45,553 nt of DNA from an uncultured Mycoplasmatota bacterium (GCA_947574255.1 CANPJT010000005.1:1-45553); one strand, 5' to 3'. Shown: positions 1 to 9,554, numbered from the stretch's first letter. Numbers and translations: made by a program. The notes: a model not told the origin generated them from the sequence alone.

Positions 1-86
1 GCGAATTGGTGCTAGTATCACACTAGTCAACCCCTTTTTATTCTTTTAGAAGCTGTCTTCAGGGGGCAGCTTCAATGTAGAATTTT
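1..86. other. Intergenic edge with a GC-rich hairpin
   Basis: No gene is visible here. There is a 9-bp hairpin (49-57 with 65-73, one G-U pair, loop 58-64) that is unusually GC-rich for this window, and a small inverted repeat CTAGT/ACTAG at 12-16 and 22-26. Neither strand has a U-run after the hairpin, so it is not a typical intrinsic terminator. It lies downstream of the PFOR gene and may belong to the next gene outside the window. Confidence 0.4.
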
Positions 87-116
87 AAAAGTACTAATTT
101 AATTATTAGTACTTTT
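87..116 (-). terminator. Intrinsic terminator of the PFOR gene, possibly bidirectional
   Basis: A perfect 12-bp inverted repeat, AAAAGTACTAAT (87-98) and ATTAGTACTTTT (105-116), has the PFOR stop codon in its loop. The A/T-rich flanks give U-rich tails on both strands, so it could also stop a convergent transcript. The rubrerythrin terminator at 36017-36040 uses the same GTAC core. Confidence 0.75.
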
Positions 117-3100
117 TTCTTTATAAAAATTATAACGCTTTATTGCATTTTCTTTATTTAAAGATAATAATTTCTCTGCTAGTTTTTCATCTTTAATCTT
201 TAAAGAATTATATCTTATTTCATTATTTAAAAACTTTTCATACAACTCAAAATTAGGTTCATTTGAATCCAAATATAACTTTTCTTCTAAAGGATTATAA
301 CGCATTAACAATTGATAGCCACATTTAACAGCTAAATCTTGCTCCTGTGTTGTACAAGAAAGACCACCCTTTATTCCATGTTCTACACAAGGAGAATAAG
401 CAATAATTATTGATGGTCCATTATGAGCTTCTGCTTCTTTTATCGTTTTTATTGTTTGATTAAAATCAGCACCTAAACAAATACTACCAACATAGCAATT
501 TGGGTAACACATTGCAATATGAAATAAATCTTTTTTAAAATTACGTTTCCCAAAATCTGCAAACTCCGATATCTGTCCAATTTTAGAAGCCTTAGACATC
601 TGTCCTCCAGTATTAGAATATACTTCTGTATCAAGTACTAAAATCTTTACTGGATCACTTCCTGATAATACATGATCTATTCCCCCAAAACCTATATCAT
701 AAGCCCATCCATCACCACCAACAGCCCATATACTTCGTGCTGGAATATAATCAAGTAAATCTCTTAAATCTTTAGGAATTTCTAAATTATTAAACTCTTT
801 TTTTAATTTATAAGTTATTTCAAAATCATCTTGATTATTTAACCATAACATAAACTTTTCTTTTACTTCACTATTTACAGCAAGTAATGACTTTTTCATT
901 ATTTTTTTTATCATTTCTCTTTTTTGTTTATTCGACAAATACATACCAAGTGCAAATTCAGCATTATCTTCAAATAAAGAATTAGCCCACGGAATACTAT
1001 AAGAAGTCGAAGGGGCGCTACCACCATAAATACTGGAACAACCAGTAGCATTTGCAATTATTAACTTTTTTCCAACTATTTGAGTTAAAAGTTTTAAATA
1101 AGTAGCTTCCCCACATCCTGCACAAGCTCCTGAAAACTCAAAAAATGGTTTAACAAAACTCAAATCTTTAACTGTATTTTTCTTATCTATATCTGGATTT
1201 TGATACTCATTAAAATAATAATCACTAATTTTTTGTTTACTACTATCATATTCTCCAAATTCTAAAGCTTTATTTCCTTTAAAACCGGGACAAATATCAA
1301 TACAAAGTCCACAACTAGTACAATCCGCTTCACTAATACTTACTAAATAATTATATTTTTTATCTGTTAAACTTGTTTTTCCCAGCACTTTATCTTTTAT
1401 TTTAAAAGATCGAATAACTGCATGAGGACAAACAAAACTACATCGTCCACATTCAATACAATTTTCTGGAAGCCATTTTACTACTTTTTCTGAAATATTA
1501 CGTTTTTCATTTTTAGATAACCCCCCCAAAAATGTTCCATCTCGAATTTCCAAAACATCTTTTACACTTAAAGTATTGCCTAAACGTCTATTTATTTTTT
1601 CAAACAAATTTATAGAATCTTGTTTTTGATAACTCTTTTCTGTTAAATTTAAACAATACAATTTATCAATTGCCTTTTGAATAGCTTTTTTATTGTTATT
1701 AATTAAATCCACACCTTTATTTTTAAATTGTTTTTCAATGGAATCTTCAACAATATTTAAAGCATCATCTACTCCAACTAATTTCAAAATAAGAACCTCT
1801 AAAATCTTATTAATCTTACCTTTTATACCATTTTCTAAAGCTATTTCAGAAGCATTAATTGCCAAAACTTTTATATTTTTTTCTTGAATTATTTTTTTAT
1901 CTTTTTCATTTATTTTTAAATCTAATATTTTTGGATCCATAGTATTTACTAATAAAATTCCGTTTTTCTTTATATTATCAATCATATCATATTTTTTAAA
2001 ATACTCATCTTTACTTACTATTACAATATCTGGATTTACTATATAAAATGGAGCTTTAAAACTTGAATTCTTTATTCTTAAATTACTTACTGTAACTCCG
2101 CCACTTTTTTTAGAATCATATTCAAAATAACCATCTACATCTTTTTCTAAAATTCTAGTAACAATTTTTAATATATTTTTGCTAGCACTTACCATTCCAT
2201 CACTACCAAAGCCATAAATAAGAATTTCTTTAGCATCCAAGTCTATAGAATAATCATATTTTTTTAAACTTAAATTAGTTACATCATCATTAATTCCTAT
2301 TGTAAAATTATTTTGTAAATCACTTTCAAGCATTTTAAAAATACTGTAAATATCACTTGGGGTGGTATTTTTACTAGAAAGACCAAAGCGTCCTCCTACA
2401 ATATCAATATTTTTATCTTTTAAAGCAGCAACGATATCTAAGTATAAAGGTTCTCCTATACTTCCTGCTTCTTTAGTTCGATCCAATACCGCAATTTTTT
2501 TAACACTCTTAGGCAAAACTTGAAGTAAATATTTTACACTAAATGGTCTATACAAATGTACACTAATTACACCTATTTTATTTCCTTTTTTATTTTCTTT
2601 ATCAACTACAAGTTTTATTGTATCTACAACACTTCCCATTGCCACTATAATACTTGTCGCATTAATATCACCATAATAATTAAACGGTTTACAATCAGTT
2701 CCTGTAATTTCATTAACTTTCTGCATATAATTATTAACAATATCTGGTATTACATCATAAACTTTATTTCTTGCCTCTAAAGACTGAAAATAAATATCTT
2801 CATTCTCTGCTAATCCTTTTTCAATTACATGATCTACATTAAGCATTCTTTTTTTATATTCATTTATTTTATCATAATTAACTATTTGTAAAAACTGTGT
2901 TGCATCAATCTCATTAATACTATCAAGTTCATGACTAGTTCTAAAACCATCAAAAAAATGTAAAAATGGTAGACTACCTTCAATCGAAGACAAATGAGCA
3001 ACACTAGCATTTGTCCTAACCTCTTCTATATTACTAGAGGCTAAAATACAAAAACCAGTTTGACGTGTTGCATAAATATCACTATGATCTCCAAATATTG

Positions 3101-3455
3101 ATAATGCATGCGTAGCAACTGTCCGAGAAGCAACATGTATAACACCAGGAAGCATTTCACCCGCCATTTTATACATATTAGGTATCATTAATAATAATCC
3201 TTGACTAGCTGTAAAAGTTGTAGCAAGAGAGCCAGTTATTAAAGCTCCATGCATTGCCCCAGCAGCTCCTGCCTCACTTTGCATTTCAATAAGTTCAATC
3301 TTATTATTAAATAAATTATATTTATCAGTATAATTTAAATAATCAATATTCGAAGCCATTGGACTTGATGGTGTAATTGGATATATTGAAACTATTTCAC
3401 TAAAAAGATAAGCCATATCAGAACAAATTTTATTAGCATCAGCTACTACTTTCAA
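99..3455 (-). CDS. nifJ: Pyruvate:ferredoxin (flavodoxin) oxidoreductase
   Basis: Oxidatively decarboxylates pyruvate to acetyl-CoA, passing electrons to ferredoxin or flavodoxin; a core enzyme of anaerobic energy metabolism in the cytosol. The 1118-aa single chain has the expected order: pyruvate-binding YPITPSSPMA near residues 25-34, an ATHALSIFGDHSD stretch near 115, two [4Fe-4S] ferredoxin motifs (CIECGRCSFVCP near 662-675 and CTSCGLCIDICP near 711-722), and a TPP domain with GACAGCGEA (about 775), GDGWAYDIG and NTGGQ (about 912-950). The proximal-cluster cysteines, including that in YSPCVEHG near 1020, are present. The start is TTG, supported by AGAGGAAG seven bases upstream; no ATG gives a full N-terminus. 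It is monocistronic with its own promoter and terminator. Confidence 0.96.
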   Translation of the reverse strand: MKVVADANKICSDMAYLFSEIVSIYPITPSSPMASNIDYLNYTDKYNLFNNKIELIEMQSEAGAAGAMHGALITGSLATTFTASQGLLLMIPNMYKMAGEMLPGVIHVASRTVATHALSIFGDHSDIYATRQTGFCILASSNIEEVRTNASVAHLSSIEGSLPFLHFFDGFRTSHELDSINEIDATQFLQIVNYDKINEYKKRMLNVDHVIEKGLAENEDIYFQSLEARNKVYDVIPDIVNNYMQKVNEITGTDCKPFNYYGDINATSIIVAMGSVVDTIKLVVDKENKKGNKIGVISVHLYRPFSVKYLLQVLPKSVKKIAVLDRTKEAGSIGEPLYLDIVAALKDKNIDIVGGRFGLSSKNTTPSDIYSIFKMLESDLQNNFTIGINDDVTNLSLKKYDYSIDLDAKEILIYGFGSDGMVSASKNILKIVTRILEKDVDGYFEYDSKKSGGVTVSNLRIKNSSFKAPFYIVNPDIVIVSKDEYFKKYDMIDNIKKNGILLVNTMDPKILDLKINEKDKKIIQEKNIKVLAINASEIALENGIKGKINKILEVLILKLVGVDDALNIVEDSIEKQFKNKGVDLINNNKKAIQKAIDKLYCLNLTEKSYQKQDSINLFEKINRRLGNTLSVKDVLEIRDGTFLGGLSKNEKRNISEKVVKWLPENCIECGRCSFVCPHAVIRSFKIKDKVLGKTSLTDKKYNYLVSISEADCTSCGLCIDICPGFKGNKALEFGEYDSSKQKISDYYFNEYQNPDIDKKNTVKDLSFVKPFFEFSGACAGCGEATYLKLLTQIVGKKLIIANATGCSSIYGGSAPSTSYSIPWANSLFEDNAEFALGMYLSNKQKREMIKKIMKKSLLAVNSEVKEKFMLWLNNQDDFEITYKLKKEFNNLEIPKDLRDLLDYIPARSIWAVGGDGWAYDIGFGGIDHVLSGSDPVKILVLDTEVYSNTGGQMSKASKIGQISEFADFGKRNFKKDLFHIAMCYPNCYVGSICLGADFNQTIKTIKEAEAHNGPSIIIAYSPCVEHGIKGGLSCTTQEQDLAVKCGYQLLMRYNPLEEKLYLDSNEPNFELYEKFLNNEIRYNSLKIKDEKLAEKLLSLNKENAIKRYNFYKEKSTNN

Positions 3456-3470
3456 AAAACCACTTCCTCT

Positions 3471-3496
3471 ATTATTTATAGTATATCATAAATAAT
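3471..3496 (-). promoter_or_regulatory. PFOR promoter with an overlapping palindrome
   Basis: Read on the minus strand, TATACT (3485-3480) is preceded by TGA, giving an extended -10 about 25 bases upstream of the TTG start. The element sits at the centre of a perfect 9-bp inverted repeat, ATTATTTAT (3471-3479) and ATAAATAAT (3488-3496). A repressor bound here would block RNA polymerase. No good -35 is seen. The operator role is inference. Confidence 0.5.
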
Positions 3497-3510
3497 AGAA
3501 AAATTAGAGA

Positions 3511-3549
3511 ATCTAAAATAAAAAAGATTTATTTTTTTTCTAAATCTTT
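3511..3549 (-). terminator. Intrinsic terminator of the GtrB-like gene
   Basis: On the minus strand AAAGATTTA and TAAATCTTT (3549-3541 and 3531-3523) form a 9-bp stem followed by TTTATTTT. The stem contains the last codons and the stop codon of the upstream gene. Confidence 0.75.
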
Positions 3550-4485
3550 TTCTGTTTCTTTAACAATATATACTGGACGTTTTTTAGTTTCTAAATATGT
3601 TTTAGATAAATATTCTCCTATAATTCCTAAACAAAATAATTGTACACCACTAACCAAAAAAATCACACAAATCATTGATGGCCAACCACTTGTTGGATCT
3701 CCAAAAATCAAAGTCTTAGCAATAATTACAACAATCATGATAAATGCAATTATACAAAATAATATTCCTAAAATAGCAGCAATAGTAAGAGGAACAGTTG
3801 TAAACGCCACTATTCCTTCAATAGCATATTTAAACAATTTCCAAAAAGACCATTTAGTCTCTCCTGCTATTCTTTCAATATTTTTATACTCTAACCATTT
3901 AATATTAAATCCTACAAAACCAAATAATCCTTTTGAGAATCTATTATACTCTTTTAACTCCAGAATAGCATCTACCATTTTTCTTTTCATCAAACGATAA
4001 TCTCTAGCTCCATCAACTAATTCCACATCTGACATCTTATTAATAATTTTATAAAAAGCTTTAGCAAAAAAACTTCTAATTGGCGGTTCGCCATTTCTAC
4101 TTACTCTCCTTGTTGCCACACAATCATAATCTTTTTCTAAATCATTTAATAAATCCAACATATTAGGAAGTAATGATGGAGGATCTTGCAAATCAGCATC
4201 CATTAGTCCAACATAATCACCAGTTGCATTTTCTAATCCAGCATACATGGCAGCTTCCTTTCCAAAATTACGTGAAAAAGAAATAAATCTTACTCTATTA
4301 TCTTCCTGATGTAGTTTTTTCATTTCTTCTAAAGTCTTATCCTTACTTCCATCATTAACTAAAATTAATTCTAACTTATATTTGGGAAGAGAATCAAAAA
4401 CTTTATTTATTTCTTTATAAAATAAAGGCAAGGATTTTTCCTCGTTATAACACGAAACTACAATACTTACAACTTCTTTAGCCAT
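3529..4485 (-). CDS. GtrB/DPM1-like polyprenyl-phosphate glycosyltransferase (GT2)
   Basis: Predicted to move a sugar from a nucleotide donor onto undecaprenyl phosphate at the inner face of the membrane. The GT2 core starts at VSIVVSCYNEE and has the metal-binding region LMDADLQDPP; two hydrophobic segments follow near the C-terminus, as in GtrB, CsbB and YfdH-type enzymes. I chose the ATG at 4485 (318 aa) because AAAGGAG lies just upstream; an extension to 4527 has no such site. It overlaps the preceding gene by 8 bases, so the two are probably translationally coupled, and the pair resembles CsbB with YfhO, which decorate teichoic acids. The sugar cannot be read from sequence. Confidence 0.9.
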   Translation of the reverse strand: MAKEVVSIVVSCYNEEKSLPLFYKEINKVFDSLPKYKLELILVNDGSKDKTLEEMKKLHQEDNRVRFISFSRNFGKEAAMYAGLENATGDYVGLMDADLQDPPSLLPNMLDLLNDLEKDYDCVATRRVSRNGEPPIRSFFAKAFYKIINKMSDVELVDGARDYRLMKRKMVDAILELKEYNRFSKGLFGFVGFNIKWLEYKNIERIAGETKWSFWKLFKYAIEGIVAFTTVPLTIAAILGILFCIIAFIMIVVIIAKTLIFGDPTSGWPSMICVIFLVSGVQLFCLGIIGEYLSKTYLETKKRPVYIVKETEKDLEKK

Positions 4486-6160
4486 TATATTCTCCTTTCT
4501 TAAAAATAATAAAAATACCAAAACCAATAATCGTAATTAAACTAATTATAGTACCTATTTTTGTTTCTTTGGTTCCTGTATAATTTACCTCAATTATAGC
4601 ACTTTTTTCTAAATTTATCTCTATAAAACCATTTTTATTTTCTATATAAGAAATTATTTCTTCTTTACCATCATAACTTGCTTTTATCTCATATCCTAAA
4701 TAATATAATCTCGGCAATTCAAGTACCACTTGTGATTCACTTTCTACATTAAATTTTAAATAAGGTATATCACTAACAATATTTGTTACTTCAGCTATAC
4801 CAGCTATCACTACAATGTCTTCTCCTCTATTATTTAAATATTCCTTATTTTTTTTTGCATTTATAGGTAAATATTCACTTTGCCATCCCATACCAAGCTC
4901 TGATAAATTATAATCATTTATAGTTAATTCTTTATAACTTTGACAAAACATACAAAATAATGCAATCAATATACAAGATATAACACTTAATTTTATCGTT
5001 CTTCTTCTTTGGGCGCTTTTCATTTCCAATAAAGCATAATAACATAAAATAACAATTCCAAAACTTGTAAAAGTTCCAAGACGCCAAGGAAATTGAATCA
5101 TTAACAAAAAATTAGGCATTAAAAACCAAGGAAATAATAATGATGACATCCATATTCCTAAAATAGTACAAATAAACCCTGTAGCAAATAAATAATCATC
5201 TTTTATTTTTTTCCTTAATTTCTTTTCCTTTATTAGTTTTTTTAATAAATATAAAACTAAATACAAAGCAATATAATTTAAAAAATGATACCCAATATTT
5301 ATTGGCCAACCTATAAAATAATGAAATATATTTAAACCATTTCCATAAACTCCAAAACTATTTGCCATTGAATTATTATCAAATACGACATAAGAACCAT
5401 TAAGTTTATGAGTTAATAATGGAATAATAAATGGTAAACAAATTAATAAAACTATTATTGTCGATATAAAGCATTTTTTTATTACTTCTTTATTCCAAAA
5501 CTTATTAGTTTGTGATATTAAAACTATAAATAAGATTAATGTAGTATATATTGTCATTACCAAATGCGAATTAATTAATCCAACATAACCTATAATAAAA
5601 TTAACATAAAATTTCTTATACTGTTTATTAAATAAATAATAAATACTTAAAAAAATTATAGGAATAAAAACAAAGACAAAAGATTCAGCAATTGCATCAC
5701 GAACTAAATAATCATATATCTTATAAGGCATTGTTAAATAAAATAAAGTACTTATAAAAGAAATTTTATTATTTTTTGTTACTAATTTTATAAATCTATA
5801 CATAAAAATTCCTGATAAAAAAATAATTACAAAATTAGTTAACTTTAATGAGGTAAAAACAGAAATATTTAAAGGCAATAATATTTTATAAAAAAAAGCT
5901 GCTATTACATGAGATAATTGAGGATAAAAAATTCCTGCTCCATAGCCAAAGTTATTAGCAATTGTTGAAAATATTTTTAAATTAAATATATTATGATAAC
6001 TTAAGTTATCACTTATAGCTAAGATATTAGCTATATGATATCCTGTATCATGTCCTTCAAAGTATAAATCATTTATAAGAGGTAGCATTAAAAATAATGA
6101 AATAATTAAAATTAAAAAATAATACTTATCAATTTTTAAACTTTCCTTTATTTTTTTCAA
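4478..6160 (-). CDS. Multispanning GT-C-like membrane protein (YfhO / PTPS-related type)
   Basis: A 560-aa protein with about a dozen hydrophobic segments. An acidic, His-containing motif after the first segment (EGHDTGYH, about residues 35-42) matches the position of catalytic acids in GT-C glycosyltransferases, and the protein resembles the 6-pyruvoyl-tetrahydropterin synthase-related membrane family. A non-membrane stretch of about 90 residues lies before the last hydrophobic helix and probably faces outside. Its 3' end overlaps the GtrB-like gene, so I infer that it uses the lipid-linked sugar made by that enzyme to glycosylate a surface polymer. The start is TTG with GAAGGGA seven bases upstream; no ATG occurs before the first membrane segment. 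Confidence 0.7.
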   Translation of the reverse strand: MKKIKESLKIDKYYFLILIISLFLMLPLINDLYFEGHDTGYHIANILAISDNLSYHNIFNLKIFSTIANNFGYGAGIFYPQLSHVIAAFFYKILLPLNISVFTSLKLTNFVIIFLSGIFMYRFIKLVTKNNKISFISTLFYLTMPYKIYDYLVRDAIAESFVFVFIPIIFLSIYYLFNKQYKKFYVNFIIGYVGLINSHLVMTIYTTLILFIVLISQTNKFWNKEVIKKCFISTIIVLLICLPFIIPLLTHKLNGSYVVFDNNSMANSFGVYGNGLNIFHYFIGWPINIGYHFLNYIALYLVLYLLKKLIKEKKLRKKIKDDYLFATGFICTILGIWMSSLLFPWFLMPNFLLMIQFPWRLGTFTSFGIVILCYYALLEMKSAQRRRTIKLSVISCILIALFCMFCQSYKELTINDYNLSELGMGWQSEYLPINAKKNKEYLNNRGEDIVVIAGIAEVTNIVSDIPYLKFNVESESQVVLELPRLYYLGYEIKASYDGKEEIISYIENKNGFIEINLEKSAIIEVNYTGTKETKIGTIISLITIIGFGIFIIFKKGEYNG

Positions 6161-6182
6161 AATATAATCCCTTCTTTTTTTT

Positions 6183-6211
6183 ATTATAACATATTCCTAT
6201 TGTATTATAAA
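6183..6211 (-). promoter_or_regulatory. Promoter of the GT-C/GtrB pair
   Basis: On the minus strand TGTTATAAT (6191-6183) is a perfect extended -10. A weak TTTATA lies 17 bases upstream. The start codon is about 22 bases downstream. Confidence 0.6.
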
Positions 6212-6263
6212 TTACTTAATCTTTCATATAAATATTCTTTGACTTATATACTTATAATAAGGC

Positions 6264-6290
6264 ATAAAAAAACTCCAAATAATGGAGGTT
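6264..6290 (-). terminator. Intrinsic terminator after glf
   Basis: On the minus strand CTCC and GGAG, with outer AA/TT pairs and one mismatch, form a short stem (6290-6284 and 6276-6271) followed by a run of seven T. It lies 18 bases past the glf stop and closes the operon of glf, the DUF4422 gene and the GT4 gene. Confidence 0.65.
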
Positions 6291-6307
6291 ATTATAAAAA
6301 TTAAAAA

Positions 6308-7411
6308 TTAATTATCCACTTTATTAAACATTTCTAAAGCTGACTTAATTACATCATCCATATCATAATACTTATATTCAGCTAATCTTCCACCAAAAAT
6401 AACATTTTTCTCATTATTAGCTAGTTCTCTATAACAATCAGCTAATTTATTATTCTTTTCATCATTAATAGTATAATATTTTTCCATTCCTTCTTCATAA
6501 TCTGCTGGATACTCATAAGTAATAACAGTCTTCTTTTGATTACCATATTCAAAATGCTTATGTTCAATAACTCTTGTATATTCTACTTCATGTCCAGTAT
6601 AATTAACTACTGCATTTCCTTGATAATTATTATTATCTAATACTTTTGTTTCAAACTTTAAACTACGCCATTCTAAAGTTCCTAAAGAATAATTAAAGTA
6701 TTCATCAATAGGACCAGTATAAATTATCTTTTCTGCAATAGATTTATAATAATTGACATCATCAAAATAATTTGTATTAAGTTTCACATCAATTCCTTCA
6801 AGCATTTTTTCAACAAATTTAGTATAACCTCCTATTGGAATACCTTGATATTTATCGTTAAAATAATTATTATCATATATTAATCTTACAGGTAATCTTT
6901 TTATAATAAAAGCTGGTAAATCTTTACAATCTCTATTCCATTGCTTTTCCGTATAACCTTTAATTAACTTTTCATAAATAGTTCTTCCTACCAAAGAAAT
7001 CGCTTGTTCTTCTAAATTTTTAGGTTCTCCTTTAATTTCTTTCTTCTCTTCATTAATATGTCTTAATGCATCTTCTGGAGTAAACACATCATTCCAAATC
7101 TTAGCAAAAGTATTCATATTAAATGGCATATTATAAATTTCATTTCCGATTCTAGCTACTGGTGAATTAGTATACCTATTAAACTCTATAAAAGAATTTA
7201 CATAATCCCATACATCTTTATAATCCGTATGAAAAATATGAGCTCCATATTTATGAACATTTATTCCTTCTATTTCTTCTGTATAAACATTTCCTGCAAT
7301 ATGATTTCTTTTATCAATTACTAATACTTTTTTACCTTTTTCATAAGCTTTTTGAGCAAATGTTGCTCCAAATAAACCAGAACCTACAACTACATAATCA
7401 TATTTTTTCAT
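6308..7411 (-). CDS. glf: UDP-galactopyranose mutase
   Basis: Flavoenzyme that interconverts UDP-galactopyranose and UDP-galactofuranose, supplying galactofuranose for surface glycans. The FAD-binding Rossmann motif (VVGSGLFGATFA) is at the N-terminus and KYGAHIFHTD follows near residue 60; the C-terminus retains IFGGRLAEYKYYDMD, typical of the family. The 367-aa length from the ATG at 7411 is normal. This start has GGTGGTGG just upstream, whereas the ATG at 7426, five codons earlier, overlaps the preceding stop and lacks a site. Its presence implies a Galf-containing polymer; which glycosyltransferase uses the donor is not evident. Confidence 0.96.
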   Translation of the reverse strand: MKKYDYVVVGSGLFGATFAQKAYEKGKKVLVIDKRNHIAGNVYTEEIEGINVHKYGAHIFHTDYKDVWDYVNSFIEFNRYTNSPVARIGNEIYNMPFNMNTFAKIWNDVFTPEDALRHINEEKKEIKGEPKNLEEQAISLVGRTIYEKLIKGYTEKQWNRDCKDLPAFIIKRLPVRLIYDNNYFNDKYQGIPIGGYTKFVEKMLEGIDVKLNTNYFDDVNYYKSIAEKIIYTGPIDEYFNYSLGTLEWRSLKFETKVLDNNNYQGNAVVNYTGHEVEYTRVIEHKHFEYGNQKKTVITYEYPADYEEGMEKYYTINDEKNNKLADCYRELANNEKNVIFGGRLAEYKYYDMDDVIKSALEMFNKVDN

Positions 7412-7425
7412 TTTTACCACCACCA

Positions 7426-8169
7426 TTAATTTATCATAAAATATTGATTATAAGGCCTCTTATCTGTATTATATACTGGCATGCGTTTTACACTAAATTC
7501 CTTATGATTTAATAACCATACATTAAACAATCTCTCTGACATAAAGCCAAATAACCTTTTATTATAATCATCATAATTATTTATATCTGTCCTTTTTTCT
7601 AGTTCAAACAAAATATCAAACAACCAAGAATAATAAGCATTAAAAATTTCTTTTTTCGAAATAAACATATTACATATATAGAGAGATTTCTTTCTAGAAA
7701 ATCTATCAAAACTATCCAAATAATCAGGATATTTTTCTAAAATAATCTCTCTAACTAAATCATAATCTTTAGGCATATGAGTTTTATACCAAGAATTTTT
7801 AGCATTATGTTTTATAATAAATGTTCGATTAGGAACAATTATATCATAATCATCCAATATATTTTCAATTTCATTTTTATCTAAAATATTTTCTAAAGAC
7901 ATTTTTTTCTTTCTTTTAAAAAAATATCTTCGATAATGAACTAATCCTACTATATCCGATTTATCATTTTTCCAAATCCAATAAGCGGCTGTTAATTCAC
8001 AAAAAGATTTATTTTTTTTTGATATATTCTCTTTGGTATCATCTCTTACAAAGCCAAAATCATCTTTATTTAAAGCTGCACCTACTCTTATCGGAACATA
8101 TATTTTATCTTCAGGAAATTTAGCTTTTTTATGAGTGGCTACATAAATACTTATTTTCTTATTTTTCAT
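7426..8169 (-). CDS. DUF4422 family protein, probable glycosyltransferase
   Basis: A 247-aa soluble protein of the DUF4422 family, found in capsule and exopolysaccharide loci and thought to include glycosyltransferases. Supporting motifs are IYVATHKK at the start, LTAAYWIWKN near residue 60 and VGLVHYRRYF near residue 75, the family's most conserved block. It overlaps the upstream GT4 gene by 11 bases and reaches glf with a one-base overlap, so the three form one translational unit. AAAGG lies directly before the ATG. The acceptor and sugar are unknown; a role next to Glf suggests, but does not prove, a galactose-related step. Confidence 0.85.
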   Translation of the reverse strand: MKNKKISIYVATHKKAKFPEDKIYVPIRVGAALNKDDFGFVRDDTKENISKKNKSFCELTAAYWIWKNDKSDIVGLVHYRRYFFKRKKKMSLENILDKNEIENILDDYDIIVPNRTFIIKHNAKNSWYKTHMPKDYDLVREIILEKYPDYLDSFDRFSRKKSLYICNMFISKKEIFNAYYSWLFDILFELEKRTDINNYDDYNKRLFGFMSERLFNVWLLNHKEFSVKRMPVYNTDKRPYNQYFMIN

Positions 8170-9301
8170 CCTTTACTTTCCTTTCAAATGCCTCTATTAC
8201 TTTTTTAGCATTAATATCCCATGTAAAATTCTTAATAACTTCTTTATGAATATTTTCTTTATATCTTTCCATTATTTTATTATCATTTAATAATATTTTT
8301 ACATTTTTTACAATTGATTCAATATTTTCTTCAATTATAATTCCAGTTTTTTTATTTATTACTTCTTTTGTTCCACCTCTATTAGTAGCAAGTACAGCAT
8401 TTTTCATTAAACCTGCTTCTAATATAACTGTAGGTAATCCCTCAGGATACATTGAAGGATGAATAAAAATATCTGATATATTAAATAATTTCATTACCTC
8501 ATCATGACCAACTTTACCTAAATAATAAATATTATTACTCTTATATTTTTCTTTTAATTCTTTTAAGCAAGAACCATCTCCAGCTATTACTAAAACAATA
8601 TTATCATACTCTTTTTCTAATATAGAAAAAGCATCTAATAAATTAAATAAACCTTTCTCTTTAATTATTCTTCCAGCATAACACAATACTGTTTTATTAC
8701 CAAAATCCATTTTGTTTTTTTTATTTTTATATTCTAAATATTCTTTTTTATCAATTGAATTGTAAAATACTCCAATTGCTTCTATTTTAAAATGTTTTAT
8801 CCATTCATTTGTTCTTTTTGATACTCCATAAAAATCCGTTATTTTTTTCTTTAAGAAAAATGTTATAAAATGTTCATATATAGCTCCAAAAAAGTCTAAT
8901 ATTTTATTATTAACACTTAAATGTCCACTACTATGATCAATACAAATTATAGGCAAATGATTTTTTTTAGCAAACTTGGCAGCTAAACGCGAAGTAGAAT
9001 AATACCTAGTATTACATAAAATATAATCAAATTTTTCATCTTGCAATTTTGACATCAATAATCTAAATTTTTTATTTTTTTTCAAAATAGGATATCTATT
9101 TTTAAACAAATTATATACTGGCAATCTAAATACCGAAATTTTATCTTTAATATAATCTTCTAAATTATCAAGATTAGTAGTAACAATAATAACTTCATGA
9201 CCTTGATTAACTAATTCTGTTGCTAAATTAAATGTATAAGTTTCTACTCCTCCTAAATGTGGTAAATAAAGACCATTAAATATTGCTATTTTCTTTTTCA
9301 T
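8159..9301 (-). CDS. GT4 family glycosyltransferase
   Basis: A 380-aa GT-B fold retaining glycosyltransferase. The N-terminal acceptor domain has the glycine-rich GLYLPHLGGVETYT; the C-terminal donor domain has CYAGRIIKEKG (about 205) and the EX7E-type motif EGLPTVILEA (about 285-294). Length is normal. It is the first gene of a three-gene unit with DUF4422 and glf. The ribosome binding site is weak (AGATGG). Sugar specificity cannot be told from sequence. Confidence 0.93.
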   Translation of the reverse strand: MKKKIAIFNGLYLPHLGGVETYTFNLATELVNQGHEVIIVTTNLDNLEDYIKDKISVFRLPVYNLFKNRYPILKKNKKFRLLMSKLQDEKFDYILCNTRYYSTSRLAAKFAKKNHLPIICIDHSSGHLSVNNKILDFFGAIYEHFITFFLKKKITDFYGVSKRTNEWIKHFKIEAIGVFYNSIDKKEYLEYKNKKNKMDFGNKTVLCYAGRIIKEKGLFNLLDAFSILEKEYDNIVLVIAGDGSCLKELKEKYKSNNIYYLGKVGHDEVMKLFNISDIFIHPSMYPEGLPTVILEAGLMKNAVLATNRGGTKEVINKKTGIIIEENIESIVKNVKILLNDNKIMERYKENIHKEVIKNFTWDINAKKVIEAFERKVKDEK

Positions 9302-9554
9302 ATTAATACCATCTACATTTCTATTATTTTTATATTTCTTTAATTAAATATAGTTAAATTTATCACTTTCTTTTAAACCACCAACAATAATAACTTATCC
9401 AATAAAATTTATCTTCGTCAATATCAATCTTTATTTCATAAATACACTTTTTAATTGTTCAATAACCTAAATTTTTACTTGGAATATAGAATTGTTAATA
9501 ACAAAAAAGTATTTTGACAATATCTATAAATTAATCTTAAATACAATTTCATTT
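9302..9554. other. 253-base intergenic region, possible coding remnant
   Basis: Separates the flippase gene from the GT4 unit. No intact gene is seen. On the minus strand about 31 codons at 9363-9458 are open and read like a protein tail (ending YYCWWFKRK and a TGA) but have no start codon or ribosome binding site. It may be a decayed gene end or chance. No convincing terminator for the flippase gene is seen. Confidence 0.3.

Noticed and set aside
49-73. GC-rich hairpin as a transcription terminator
   Set aside because: No U-run follows on either strand.
1693-2780. Open frames on the plus strand inside the PFOR gene
   Set aside because: They are antisense to a conserved protein, lack ribosome binding sites and have low-complexity products.
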